Shown: piece after piece, positions 56,146 through 64,000 of the stretch | Numbering within the stretch: the first letter of the stretch is position 1 | Layout: every line of letters starts with the position of its first letter | Origin: Paraburkholderia sp. BL21I4N1 | GTDB taxonomy: Bacteria > Pseudomonadota > Gammaproteobacteria > Burkholderiales > Burkholderiaceae | NCBI RefSeq assembly: GCF_002973525.1 | Contig: NZ_PVEN01000002.1 | Location: forward strand, 186,001 to 250,000 | Direction of reading: 5' to 3' | Length of the DNA: 64,000 nucleotides | Translations under genes and position numbers: made by a program | Notes under the pieces: model-generated | Databases searched by the model: none | What the model was told of the DNA's origin: nothing | The model's input: only the letters and a program-made list of their open reading frames with translations

Positions 56146-56168
56146 TATATATCATGAAGTGATATATA
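56146..56168. promoter_or_regulatory. MarR-type operator, site 4 (before the universal stress gene)
   Basis: TATATATCA, TGAAG, TGATATATA: a perfect 9+9 inverted repeat with a five-base spacer that overlaps a TATAAT -10 element at 56165-56170. Confidence 0.65.
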
Positions 56169-56286
56169 ATGAGATCGTGATGAAACGGCCTGGCGGCTAT
56201 GCATTGGATAGCCCGGTGCATACCGCGCCGTCATTCACGAACACAGACTGTCGCGCTGCCCCAGACGCAGCGCAGGGGGACATGAC

Positions 56287-56796
56287 ATGGCGGCCTTCAA
56301 TCGCATTCTTCTCTGTTACGACGGAACGCGCGAAGGACAGCACGCCCTGAAAGACGGCGCGGCGCTCGCCCAGGAACTGAAGGCGGAGACACACGTACTT
56401 TGTGTACTCAACAATTCCGCCTGGGTGCAAGGGGCCGACATTACCTCGGCGATTCCCGTCGATCTCGTCACCGAGTCAGCCAAAAGTCTGCTGGAAGAAG
56501 GCTTGAACAAGCTCACCGCGCGCGGAATTCGGGCTATCGGGCACTTCGCGATCGGTGATCCGTTGGATCAGATTCCATTCTTTGCGAACAGGCTGGGGGT
56601 CGATATGGTCATCGTCGGACACCGTCGTGCCAGCAGGCTGGCGCGTTGGTGGAGCGGCAGCAGGAACGACGGCCTGTTGCTGGATCGGGTCGGCTGCAGT
56701 GTGCTGGTGACCGTGGGGCCGGCGAGCGATGTGCAGGCGGCGGTTGCCGGAACGTCGAGCGTCGACGAGACGTCGCCTTCGATCGAACATTCGTAG
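56287..56796 (+). CDS. Universal stress protein (UspA family)
   Basis: This 169-residue protein has the Usp fold: FNRILLCYDGTREGQHALKDGAALAQ at the start (strand 1, ATP-loop Asp), and the end part VDMVIVGHRRASRLARWWSG with DRVGCSVLVTVGP corresponding to the ATP-phosphate loop and last strand. The usual G-x2-G-x9-G(S/T) motif is altered (GHRRAS and SGSRND), so ATP binding is uncertain. AGGGGG precedes ATG 56287. The operator overlapping its -10 ties it to the MarR regulon. The C-terminal ~25 residues are a disordered tail. Confidence 0.87.
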   Translation: MAAFNRILLCYDGTREGQHALKDGAALAQELKAETHVLCVLNNSAWVQGADITSAIPVDLVTESAKSLLEEGLNKLTARGIRAIGHFAIGDPLDQIPFFANRLGVDMVIVGHRRASRLARWWSGSRNDGLLLDRVGCSVLVTVGPASDVQAAVAGTSSVDETSPSIEHS

Positions 56797-56849
56797 CCGG
56801 AGAAGCTGAGGTCATGATCCGGGCGGCCATGCTGCCGGCACCGCCCCGG

Positions 56850-59800
56850 TTACCCATCCAACCGATCCACCAGCGCAAACGGAATACTCTCCGCGAACAA
56901 TTCGCGGTCACCCGTCGCGCTGGTCTGCGTATTCAACTGCAACGCGAAATTGAACCCCGGACTGCGTGTACTCGTGGTGCGTTCCTTGACCTTCAACTCG
57001 ATCGGCATCCACGAAGCCGGATCGTTGAGAATCCCGTCCACCTTCGCATTGATCTGCGCGTGCCCCGCAGCCGTCTCCGCCGGCGGCAATTGTTTCGACA
57101 TTGCCGCCAGCAGATCGAGTTCCTTAGCCGCTCCACGCCTGAGCCGATACCGATGGAAGTAGGTCTGGTTCGGCCGCCGGTTCGCCTTCACATCGCCGAG
57201 ATGCCGGTCGAGGCGTTCCTCTGCCACCGTGCGCGCCGGCGGTTGCTGCGGCGCCGGCCGGCCGTTCAGTTGCGCGTCCCGACGCTCGGCGTCCTGCTCC
57301 GCAAGCGCCTGCTCGGCGAACAGATCGACCCACTGATCGCGGCTCGCGTCGAGCGCGCGCGTATAGGTCTCGGCGCTCGAATACTCGGTGTCGAACAGAC
57401 ACGCGCGATGCATCAGCGCGCCGTTTTCGCGCACGAGTTGCACTTTGGCGAGATGGCTGTCGTCGGCGAACGTCATGCTCGCGGAGGGCGCGTCGAGCGA
57501 AACGAGCCCCACGCCCAGGCTCGAATCGTGCGCGCCGACCGATTGGGTGGCACTGAGCGTGCCGCTCAGGCGTCCGATCAGCCGCGAGCCGGCACCTACC
57601 CGATGCTGCTCGACTTGCATGCGGCCGCTTTGCTCGTCCGAATCCAGCGTCTGCTTCGCGGTCTTTTCATAGCCGATGCCGAGCGCGGCGCCCGCGCGAA
57701 ACGGCGAGCCGACCTTCGGTACGCTCACCGACACGCCGAGATCGGCGGATGCACCACGCTTGACGGTGCGCGCCACCGTATCGGTCCAACTGACGGACAC
57801 GTCGGGATCGTCGAAGTAGTGCTCGGCGAGCCGGTTCCAGGTGCCGCGCGCGCCACCCGAATTCGCGCCGTGCGCCTGGGTCGTTTCGTCGAACACATGA
57901 TCGATGATGCCTTCGAGTTTCTCGCGCATCGCGCCGTCGTCGTAGCCGGTGCCGTTCTGATTGACGCGGCGCGCCACGCGCAGCGACACGCCGCTCGGTT
58001 CGGACAACTCCTGCGAATGCAGCACGGCCTGGGTGGTCAGCCCCGCGCGCACCTGGGTCAGGCCGACGTCGACGTCATAGCCGACCAGCACGCCGACGCC
58101 CGCATGCCGCACCTGCGTTCTGGCGGTGCCGACGAACATCTCGACGCCGTGCGTGCCGCGGCTCAATTCGACCACCGCCTCACGCGTTTTCGACGCGCGC
58201 AGATCGAGGCGCGGCGCGATCGGCACGGCGCCCGCGTGCAGGACCTTGCTGAGATTCGCCGACAACCCGCGCGTGCTGACGCCGATACGGCTGCCGTCGG
58301 TCAGACGCAGCCGCGAACTCGATTGCAGGTCGTGCGCGACGTCCTTGAGCGTTTGCCGGACCGCGCCGGCGCTCTCCGCGTCGGCCGCCGGCGTGGGCGG
58401 GCGCGCCCGATCTTTCAGCGACGACACCTGGGTCCAGAACGGCGAATCGGCGGGCACCTTCGCCACCTTGCCCCATGACGCGAGCCGCTCCAGATTGAAC
58501 GGCTGTTTCGCGATCGATTTGAACGGCTTGCCGCGCGCGAGCGTGTGCGGGTCGGTGTTGGCCCAGCGCGTGGTCTCGGTGCGCAGACGGTCGAGCGTGG
58601 CGGGCGAACCGACGTCGCGTGGCTGCAGTTCCGCGCACAACTGCCGCGCGCGCTCGGTGACCTGATGCAACTGGGCGGCGTCGAGCCGGCCGTTCGGAAA
58701 GCCGCCTGATTCGAGCCAGACATGCAGCGCGGCGAGCTCGGCGATCGACTGCTCCGGACGCGCGTGCGACAGCGCCGCCGCCGCGCGCATTTCCGGGCGC
58801 TCGCACAACGGCGCCAAGGCCTGGCGCATGCCGTCTTCCAGTCGGGCCTGTTCGGCGGCGACGGTCTTGCGCGGCACGCCTTGCGTGCCGAAGCGCAGCG
58901 CCGACAGCGGCGAACTGCGTTTGCCGACGAGCCGTGGGAAAAAACTCTTCCAGCGGTTTTCGCCGACCCGGTCGATGGTCTTCGCGGAAAACTTGTTCAA
59001 ACGCTCGCGAGCCTGCGACAGATCGCTGCCGCGTCCGTCTTCGCGGAAGTTTTGACGCCACGCGAAGAACGCGCCTTTCTGATCGGCGTTCAACGCGCCG
59101 CGCCCTTGCGTGGTCAGCGTCGCTGCCGCGTCGTAGGCTTGCCAGGCGAGCGGGGTGTCGCCGACAGGCGTGCCCGCGGCAGGCGCGACGCGGGCGGCGA
59201 CCGACGCGGGCGCCGGATCCTGCGCGGGGCCCGCCCCGTGCAGCGGCGGATCGAGCGCGTCGGCGGCTTGCAGCATCATGCGTTGCGCGAGCTGGGTCGA
59301 CGCGGTGCCAGGCGGCGGCGGGCCGTGATGACGCAACTGGTTGAGCGCGTCGAAACCGGCGTCGGTGCGCGCCAGCGTGCGCGCGACCTGCCATGCGCCG
59401 GCTTCGGCCGGCGTGCTCGAACGGGCGGTGTGCATCTGCGCGAAGTCGAGCTGTTCGAGTGCATCGAGCACGTCGTTGGCGCTGCGCGCGTCGCCGATCG
59501 TCGCGCCGTGCAGGGCCTGGGCGACGAGCGCGCCGCGGCTCGCCGGCAACGCGGCGTCGGGGCCGCCTAACGCGTTCAGTCGATGCGCGAGGGTGGCCTG
59601 CGAGAGCAGATCGTTGGCCGGGGCGGGGAGTTGATGGCCGACGTACTCGCGCAAGGCGGCTTCGCCGGCCATGGCGTCGAGCGGGATCGTCGAGGCGGGT
59701 TGTTCGTGTGCGGCGGCGGGAGCGGCGTTGCGCGCAGCCGCCGCGACGGACGGAGCCGAAGCAGGCGGCGCCGAAGAGGCCGCTGTTGCAAAAGCAGAAG

Positions 59801-60203
59801 CCCCCGAAGCCCCCGAAGCGCGCGCCGTCTTCCCAAGCGCCTGACGCCCCTGCCGCTCGCTCCTCGCCAGCGGCGTGGCGGCCACCGTCGACCCTGCCAC
59901 CGGTTTAGCCGGATACCGCTCGCCATCGGCGGTGAAATCCGCTGGCGCGAACGGCTTGCCGTGCCGGTTTGCTTGCGACAGCGCGGTGCTGACATCGAAC
60001 TTGCTTGCCCGGAGTCGCGCACCGGTTCGCGTCAGGCTATTGCCGAGCCGGCCCAGCAGGGTATCGTCGACCAGCGGCCGCGCTTGTGGCGCACCGGCGG
60101 GCGTCGCGGCGGGTGCTTCGCCGGGCTGATGAGCCGGCGCCGCGGCTGCTTCGGTTTCCGGCGTGCGGGGCACGCGCGGCGGTACGGCATGGATGTCGGA
60201 CAT
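56850..60203 (-). CDS. Candidate type III effector of the AWR (RipA) family
   Basis: A 1117-residue protein with no signal peptide and an N-terminal ~350 residues rich in Ala, Pro, Ser and Gln, typical of type III secretion substrates. The Ala-Trp-Arg triad that names the AWR family occurs at 381-383 in FFAWRQNFREDGRGSDLSQ. The large C-terminal region (about 400-1117) has recurrent patterns seen in that family: LYVWLESGGF-like AALHVWLESGGFPNGRLDAAQLHQ, GVSTRGLSANLSKV, and QTSATGDRELFAESIPFALVDRLDG at the end. AWR proteins act in host cells and on TOR signalling in Ralstonia. No hrp-type box, secretion gene or chaperone was found in this window. The gene is transcribed in line with the regulator just upstream (81 bp). 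Confidence 0.62.
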   Translation of the reverse strand: MSDIHAVPPRVPRTPETEAAAAPAHQPGEAPAATPAGAPQARPLVDDTLLGRLGNSLTRTGARLRASKFDVSTALSQANRHGKPFAPADFTADGERYPAKPVAGSTVAATPLARSERQGRQALGKTARASGASGASAFATAASSAPPASAPSVAAAARNAAPAAAHEQPASTIPLDAMAGEAALREYVGHQLPAPANDLLSQATLAHRLNALGGPDAALPASRGALVAQALHGATIGDARSANDVLDALEQLDFAQMHTARSSTPAEAGAWQVARTLARTDAGFDALNQLRHHGPPPPGTASTQLAQRMMLQAADALDPPLHGAGPAQDPAPASVAARVAPAAGTPVGDTPLAWQAYDAAATLTTQGRGALNADQKGAFFAWRQNFREDGRGSDLSQARERLNKFSAKTIDRVGENRWKSFFPRLVGKRSSPLSALRFGTQGVPRKTVAAEQARLEDGMRQALAPLCERPEMRAAAALSHARPEQSIAELAALHVWLESGGFPNGRLDAAQLHQVTERARQLCAELQPRDVGSPATLDRLRTETTRWANTDPHTLARGKPFKSIAKQPFNLERLASWGKVAKVPADSPFWTQVSSLKDRARPPTPAADAESAGAVRQTLKDVAHDLQSSSRLRLTDGSRIGVSTRGLSANLSKVLHAGAVPIAPRLDLRASKTREAVVELSRGTHGVEMFVGTARTQVRHAGVGVLVGYDVDVGLTQVRAGLTTQAVLHSQELSEPSGVSLRVARRVNQNGTGYDDGAMREKLEGIIDHVFDETTQAHGANSGGARGTWNRLAEHYFDDPDVSVSWTDTVARTVKRGASADLGVSVSVPKVGSPFRAGAALGIGYEKTAKQTLDSDEQSGRMQVEQHRVGAGSRLIGRLSGTLSATQSVGAHDSSLGVGLVSLDAPSASMTFADDSHLAKVQLVRENGALMHRACLFDTEYSSAETYTRALDASRDQWVDLFAEQALAEQDAERRDAQLNGRPAPQQPPARTVAEERLDRHLGDVKANRRPNQTYFHRYRLRRGAAKELDLLAAMSKQLPPAETAAGHAQINAKVDGILNDPASWMPIELKVKERTTSTRSPGFNFALQLNTQTSATGDRELFAESIPFALVDRLDG

Positions 60204-60284
60204 GGCGAGTGGCGTTCAACGAGCGGCAGTTGAACCCACGGTATGCAGCGCGTATGACACCCCCGCGCAGCGGGCGAAGCAACG

Positions 60285-63200
60285 TCACCGCACGCGAAGC
60301 AGCCCCACGCCGGCCGATGCCTCCAGCGCTTCGAGATCGACGCGGATACGCAGCGCCAGCCGTTGCGCGCCATGCTGCCGCGCCCGTTGCAGCGCGCGTT
60401 CGAGCAGCGGTCGCACGGTGCCCGGATCGTCGCCGCCGCGCAAACGCACCATGGCTTCCAGACGCAACAACTCCGGCACGTACCAGAGCTCGCCGGTTCG
60501 CTCGCTGCGTGTCACGGCATCGCGCAACGTTGCACCGAGCGACGCCGCGAGTTCCGGCGCGCCGTCCAGCGCGACACGCGGCAACAGCGTCGCGATGAAG
60601 GCGATGTCGGGCACCTGCACGCGTTCGCGCGCGATGCGTTTCGCCGCGCCGCCGATCAGCCGCCGCGCGGCTTCCTCGTCGCCGCGCCGGGCATCGAGCC
60701 AGAGCTGGAAATCGAGACCGACGCGCAGCCACCGTTTGACGCCCGCCGCGCGCGCCCGCGTCACGAGTGCCGCGGCGCAGGACTCGGTGAGCGCGATGTC
60801 GTCGTCGAGTGCGGCGAGCGCGCAGGCGAGGCTAAGCGCGATGCAGCACGCGAGCGGTTCGCTCTCGTCGGCGGGATCGCGAATCGTCACGCGCAGCGGC
60901 GCGGCCGTCTGCGGTTCGCCGACCAGCCACAGCGTCACGGCGTGAATCGCCCGCGCCACGAGATGCAGCGAGAGCCCGTAACTGGTGGCGACGGCATTGG
61001 CCTCGCGGTTCATCTCTTCGTCGACGCCGTCGGCTTCGTCAGTGAGTCCGATCACCGGCGCGAGCAGACGGAGCGCGGTGTCGAAATCGCCGCCATACGC
61101 CGTAACGATGCCTTCGATCCGCCGTGCGTTGATGCTCACCACCGGACTGCGCGCGACGGGCGCAATCTCGCTGAACTGGCCGGACAGCCACCGGCAATGC
61201 TTGATCTCGCCGACGTCGAGCGCGCACATCACGAGGCAGAACAGCGCGCGCAGCCGGTACGGCGTATCGGCGCAGATGTTGGCGAGTTCGTAGGTGCGCT
61301 GCCAGCTCTCGACGATCTCCGCCGACGCGCGGCGTTTGAGCATCAGCGCCCGCGCGAGCACGGCGCGCAGCCGCATTTCGTCGCGGATGCGCCGCATCGA
61401 CACGCTGTCCACCCGCGCCAGCACCGCCCGCACCCAGCCGATGTATTCGTCGACCAGCGCGAGCGCCGCCCAGATCGGGGCCGTGTTGTCGAGCAGCTCG
61501 GTGCACAACTCCACTTTGTCCACGGAGACGGCCCATTCCAGCGCGGCGCGCAACGCGTCGATATCGTAGCGGCTGTGCGCCGTGGCCATGGCGACGCCCG
61601 CACCGAACCGGCGCGCCATATCGCGAGCGACGAACTGCGCATGATGCAGGCCCGCCTCGGCGCTTTCGCGATTGCGCTCCAGCGCGTCGAGCGCGAAACG
61701 ACGCACGGCGGGCGGCAGGCGCAGTCGCAAGGTGCCGTCGCAATCGACCGCATTCACGAGCCCGGCGTCCATCAACGTATGCAGCTGGTGTTCCAGTTGC
61801 CGTCCCTCGGGCGGTTCGAGACCGTAATCGCTGCCGAACGCGCTGAGCATTTCGTAGGCGGCGTCGTGCGAAAACGCCGTGGCGAAAATGCCGAGCCGGC
61901 GCAGCATCGTGCGAGTCGGCGCTTCGAGCGCGGCGTACGACAGATCGAGCATCACGTGGACGATCGCCGCGCGCGGCAGCACGATGCGGCGGCCGCCGCC
62001 GCGATGGGTCATGACCGTGTCGAGTTCGCGCGCGAACGCGACGATGGCGTCTTCCGGCGCCATGCCGCTGCGCACCTGACCGGCGATGGTCGCCGCCGCC
62101 AGTTCGAGCGCGAACGGCACGCCGTCCACACGCCGGCAAATCAGCGCCGCGGCCGCGAAGGTGGCCGGCGCGAGCTGGCTCACGTCGGCCAGCGGCGCCT
62201 GCGAAGCCGCCGCTTTCAGACAGTGCGCAAGCCGGGTGAACAGGAGCCGCAACGCGTCGTAGTCGAGCGTGGCGGGCGTTTCGTCGGTCTGTTCGGGCGG
62301 CACGCGCAACGCGGCCACCGGCACCGCCGCTTCGCCGCCGATGAACAGCGGCGATTCGCATGTCGCAATCACGTGCAAGCCGGTGGTGTTCGCGACCAGC
62401 GTATCGATCAGGGCCGCCGCCGCTTCGCTCAGATGGTCGCAGTGATCGACGATCAGCAGCAGGCGCCGCTCGCCGATCTGCGCGGCCAGATTGGCCGAGG
62501 TGGTCTGGTCGCCGGTGGGCTCCAGGCCGAGCGCCGCACCGATCGCGTTGGCCACGCGATCGGGTTGCGCGAGCGAAACCAGCGCCGCGCAGAAATCGCC
62601 GTCGGGAAATTGCGGGCCGAGGTGGCTCGCGGCTTCGATGGCCAGACGCGTTTTACCGACGCCGGAAGCACCCGTCAGCGTCACGATGCGGCGCGTGGGC
62701 ACCAGCGCGAGCAATTCCGACAACTCGGCATGACGGCCGATGAACGGCGACGGATCGATGCTTTGCGAACGCAGCGAGGCGCTCGCGCTGGTCGGCATCA
62801 GCGCGGGAAACGCGGGTAAGGTCGACGCGCTGGAAGCGGCCGACGCGGCGGTGAGGCGCGATGCCAGCGGGGCGTCCCACGCCGCGGCGGGAGCGGACGT
62901 GGACCGCGCGCCGGACGGGATACCGAGTTGCGCGCCGAACGGCGAACCGGGTTGTGCGCCGGATGGCGTGCCGAATTGCGCACCGAACTGGGCACCGTAG
63001 GAGAAGCCCGACGACGAGCCCGATCGGGTCGCGCCAAACGTTGCGCCATACGTGGACGCCGAGCTCGACGCGAGCGTGGCGGTAGCCGACGGGCCGGCCG
63101 TTTCACTCGCCGCAAACGAGTTGGCGAGCGAGGCCGCAATGCTGCCCGCATTCGCCGCGGCGAGATCGAGTCCGGCATCGGGCGTGTCGAGCACGCGGAT

Positions 63201-63512
63201 TTCACCCGCGAAGCGATAGCCGCGACCGGCGACGGTGACGATCAGATCTCGCGCGTCGTCGAGCGCGCGGCGGATCGCGGAAATTTGCGCCTGCACCGTG
63301 TTCGCGTCGATCGTGCTGCCCGGCCAGACGAGTTCGCGCAACTCGGCGGTCGACACCACGCGGCCGCGGGCGTCGAGCAAGGCCGCGAGCATGGCGAACG
63401 AGCGGCCGCCCAGTTCGATGACGGCGCCGTCGGATATCAGCAGGCCCACGTCGCGTGCGAGCCAGAATCGCGAAAAAGCGATGACCTGACCAGTGAGCCG
63501 CGGTAGCGACAT
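60285..63512 (-). CDS. Winged-helix STAND ATPase transcriptional regulator
   Basis: This 1075-residue regulator begins with an OmpR/CadC-type winged helix (LISDGAVIELGGRSFAMLAALLDARGRVVSTAELRELVWPG, ending VTVAGRGYRF), continues through a low-complexity Gly/Ala/Ser linker (about 110-250), and then a STAND NTPase: FIGRHAELSELLALV, Walker A TLTGASGVGKTRLAIEA (about 278-294), and Walker B RLLLIVDHCDHL. The C-terminal half is helical and TPR-like. Such proteins integrate a signal through ATP binding and oligomerisation. It lies directly upstream of the AWR-like protein with the same orientation, so control of that gene is the natural guess. The linker is encoded by 24-bp repeats. Confidence 0.85.
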   Translation of the reverse strand: MSLPRLTGQVIAFSRFWLARDVGLLISDGAVIELGGRSFAMLAALLDARGRVVSTAELRELVWPGSTIDANTVQAQISAIRRALDDARDLIVTVAGRGYRFAGEIRVLDTPDAGLDLAAANAGSIAASLANSFAASETAGPSATATLASSSASTYGATFGATRSGSSSGFSYGAQFGAQFGTPSGAQPGSPFGAQLGIPSGARSTSAPAAAWDAPLASRLTAASAASSASTLPAFPALMPTSASASLRSQSIDPSPFIGRHAELSELLALVPTRRIVTLTGASGVGKTRLAIEAASHLGPQFPDGDFCAALVSLAQPDRVANAIGAALGLEPTGDQTTSANLAAQIGERRLLLIVDHCDHLSEAAAALIDTLVANTTGLHVIATCESPLFIGGEAAVPVAALRVPPEQTDETPATLDYDALRLLFTRLAHCLKAAASQAPLADVSQLAPATFAAAALICRRVDGVPFALELAAATIAGQVRSGMAPEDAIVAFARELDTVMTHRGGGRRIVLPRAAIVHVMLDLSYAALEAPTRTMLRRLGIFATAFSHDAAYEMLSAFGSDYGLEPPEGRQLEHQLHTLMDAGLVNAVDCDGTLRLRLPPAVRRFALDALERNRESAEAGLHHAQFVARDMARRFGAGVAMATAHSRYDIDALRAALEWAVSVDKVELCTELLDNTAPIWAALALVDEYIGWVRAVLARVDSVSMRRIRDEMRLRAVLARALMLKRRASAEIVESWQRTYELANICADTPYRLRALFCLVMCALDVGEIKHCRWLSGQFSEIAPVARSPVVSINARRIEGIVTAYGGDFDTALRLLAPVIGLTDEADGVDEEMNREANAVATSYGLSLHLVARAIHAVTLWLVGEPQTAAPLRVTIRDPADESEPLACCIALSLACALAALDDDIALTESCAAALVTRARAAGVKRWLRVGLDFQLWLDARRGDEEAARRLIGGAAKRIARERVQVPDIAFIATLLPRVALDGAPELAASLGATLRDAVTRSERTGELWYVPELLRLEAMVRLRGGDDPGTVRPLLERALQRARQHGAQRLALRIRVDLEALEASAGVGLLRVR
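62904..62999. repeat. Four imperfect 24-bp tandem repeats in the STAND regulator linker
   Basis: Units at 62904-62927, 62928-62951, 62952-62975 and 62976-62999 share a GCGC.CCGGA/AAC core and encode the GAQ-GAQF-GTPSGAQ-GSPFGAQ-GIPSGA stretch (about residues 172-203). The unit is eight codons, so copy changes keep the frame. Confidence 0.75.
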
Positions 63513-63711
63513 GATGGGTCTCCGGCGTAGTAGTGTTTCGGTCCACCGGCGAGGGGGTCTCGCAAGGCATGCGTATCGAATCGCCGCCGTGCGGCCATGC
63601 CGTGCGGCCTTTCGTCAGACCTTTGTATTATCGCCTGATAAGTGAACAATTGCCTGCATTGCGAACACTTCTTCGAATTCACGGCGGTGTCGTTCGCCTC
63701 GTCGTGCCGCG

Positions 63712-64000
63712 TCAGGCATCTTCGAGGCTCCATTGCATGGTGTTGCGCAGCCATGCGGCGCCTTCGCTTGCCGGTTCCGGCGGCACGGGTGCCGGTCGCG
63801 TCAGGGCGAACAGATAACTGTCGGCCGCGACGAGGCTGCGATTCGGGCGAGGTTCGTGGTTGGTCAGCAAGGCTTCCTTGACGAAGCCGAGCCGCTCCAT
63901 CGAACTGTGCGCCGCGCCGTCCACCGCGCAGCACGCGAAGACGCGGTACACGCCGGGCTGTTCGATCAGCCAGTCGATCAATTCCTGCAGCGCCAGCACG
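63712..64000 (-). CDS. GNAT-family N-acetyltransferase, C-terminal part
   Basis: The gene runs off the right edge, and its start lies outside the window. The visible ~95 residues show the GNAT core motif: QPGVYRVFACCAVDGAAHSSMERLGFVKEALL, equivalent to the acetyl-CoA-binding helix and beta-bulge of RimJ/RimL-type acetyltransferases. A C-terminal tail with AWLRNTMQWSLEDA ends at the stop at 63712-63714. It points toward the regulator across a 200-bp gap that shows no clear feature. Confidence 0.75.
   Translation of the reverse strand, partial: VLALQELIDWLIEQPGVYRVFACCAVDGAAHSSMERLGFVKEALLTNHEPRPNRSLVAADSYLFALTRPAPVPPEPASEGAAWLRNTMQWSLEDA

Overview
The window is a GC-rich chromosomal segment that reads as Burkholderiaceae, most likely Paraburkholderia or Burkholderia. 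Supporting marks are the DUF3443/DUF2844 pair, a BamC lipoprotein, LeuA of the long type, an MXKDX pentapeptide-repeat protein, paired DUF1328 proteins, an entericidin and the strong G/C third-position bias. It looks like ordinary core and accessory chromosome: no IS element, integrase, phage gene, CRISPR array or rRNA was seen. One tRNA (Leu, anticodon UAA) is present.

1-10 kb: a reductive pyrimidine (uracil/thymine) catabolism operon made of the end of a Zn amidase, preT, preA, an NCS1 permease and dihydropyrimidinase, closed by a strong terminator. A cystine-type amino-acid ABC importer and a LysR regulator follow. 10-20 kb: a GlcG/HbpS-like exported protein, leuA with a newly noticed leucine-rich leader peptide, an exported methyltransferase-like lipoprotein, a CadD-like transporter, an HMW1C-type cytoplasmic glycosyltransferase and the DUF3443/DUF2844 pair. 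20-30 kb: bamC, a complete sigma-54 regulatory array driving an apparent structured RNA, a DMT transporter, L-lactate permease, small lipoproteins, thiC with its TPP riboswitch, and rnk.

30-44 kb: small exported proteins, a cytochrome b plus molybdopterin enzyme pair, FadH, and a stress-signalling cluster (NarX-type kinase, two DUF1328 proteins, a ferritin-like protein, a NarL-type regulator and a stand-alone receiver). 44-51 kb: an ABC importer with a GpdQ-like phosphodiesterase and a LacI regulator, possibly for glycerophosphodiesters, then tRNA-Leu. 51-57 kb: a ClC antiporter, a MarR regulator, an HPP-CBS protein, DUF1840, small proteins and a universal stress protein. Four matching inverted repeats (TATCA-N5-TGATA core) suggest one MarR regulon. 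57-64 kb: a 1117-residue protein with features of the AWR (RipA) type III effector family, next to a 1075-residue winged-helix/STAND ATPase regulator, and the end of a GNAT acetyltransferase.

Most notable are: (a) a UAS / IHF site / -24/-12 promoter / structured RNA / terminator array at 22.36-22.70 kb; (b) a possibly leaderless leucine leader peptide rich in rare CTA codons, with four-segment attenuator-like pairing upstream of leuA; (c) the MarR operator family; (d) the AWR-like effector with its STAND regulator. All functional calls come from reading the sequence and recalling families. No database search was run.
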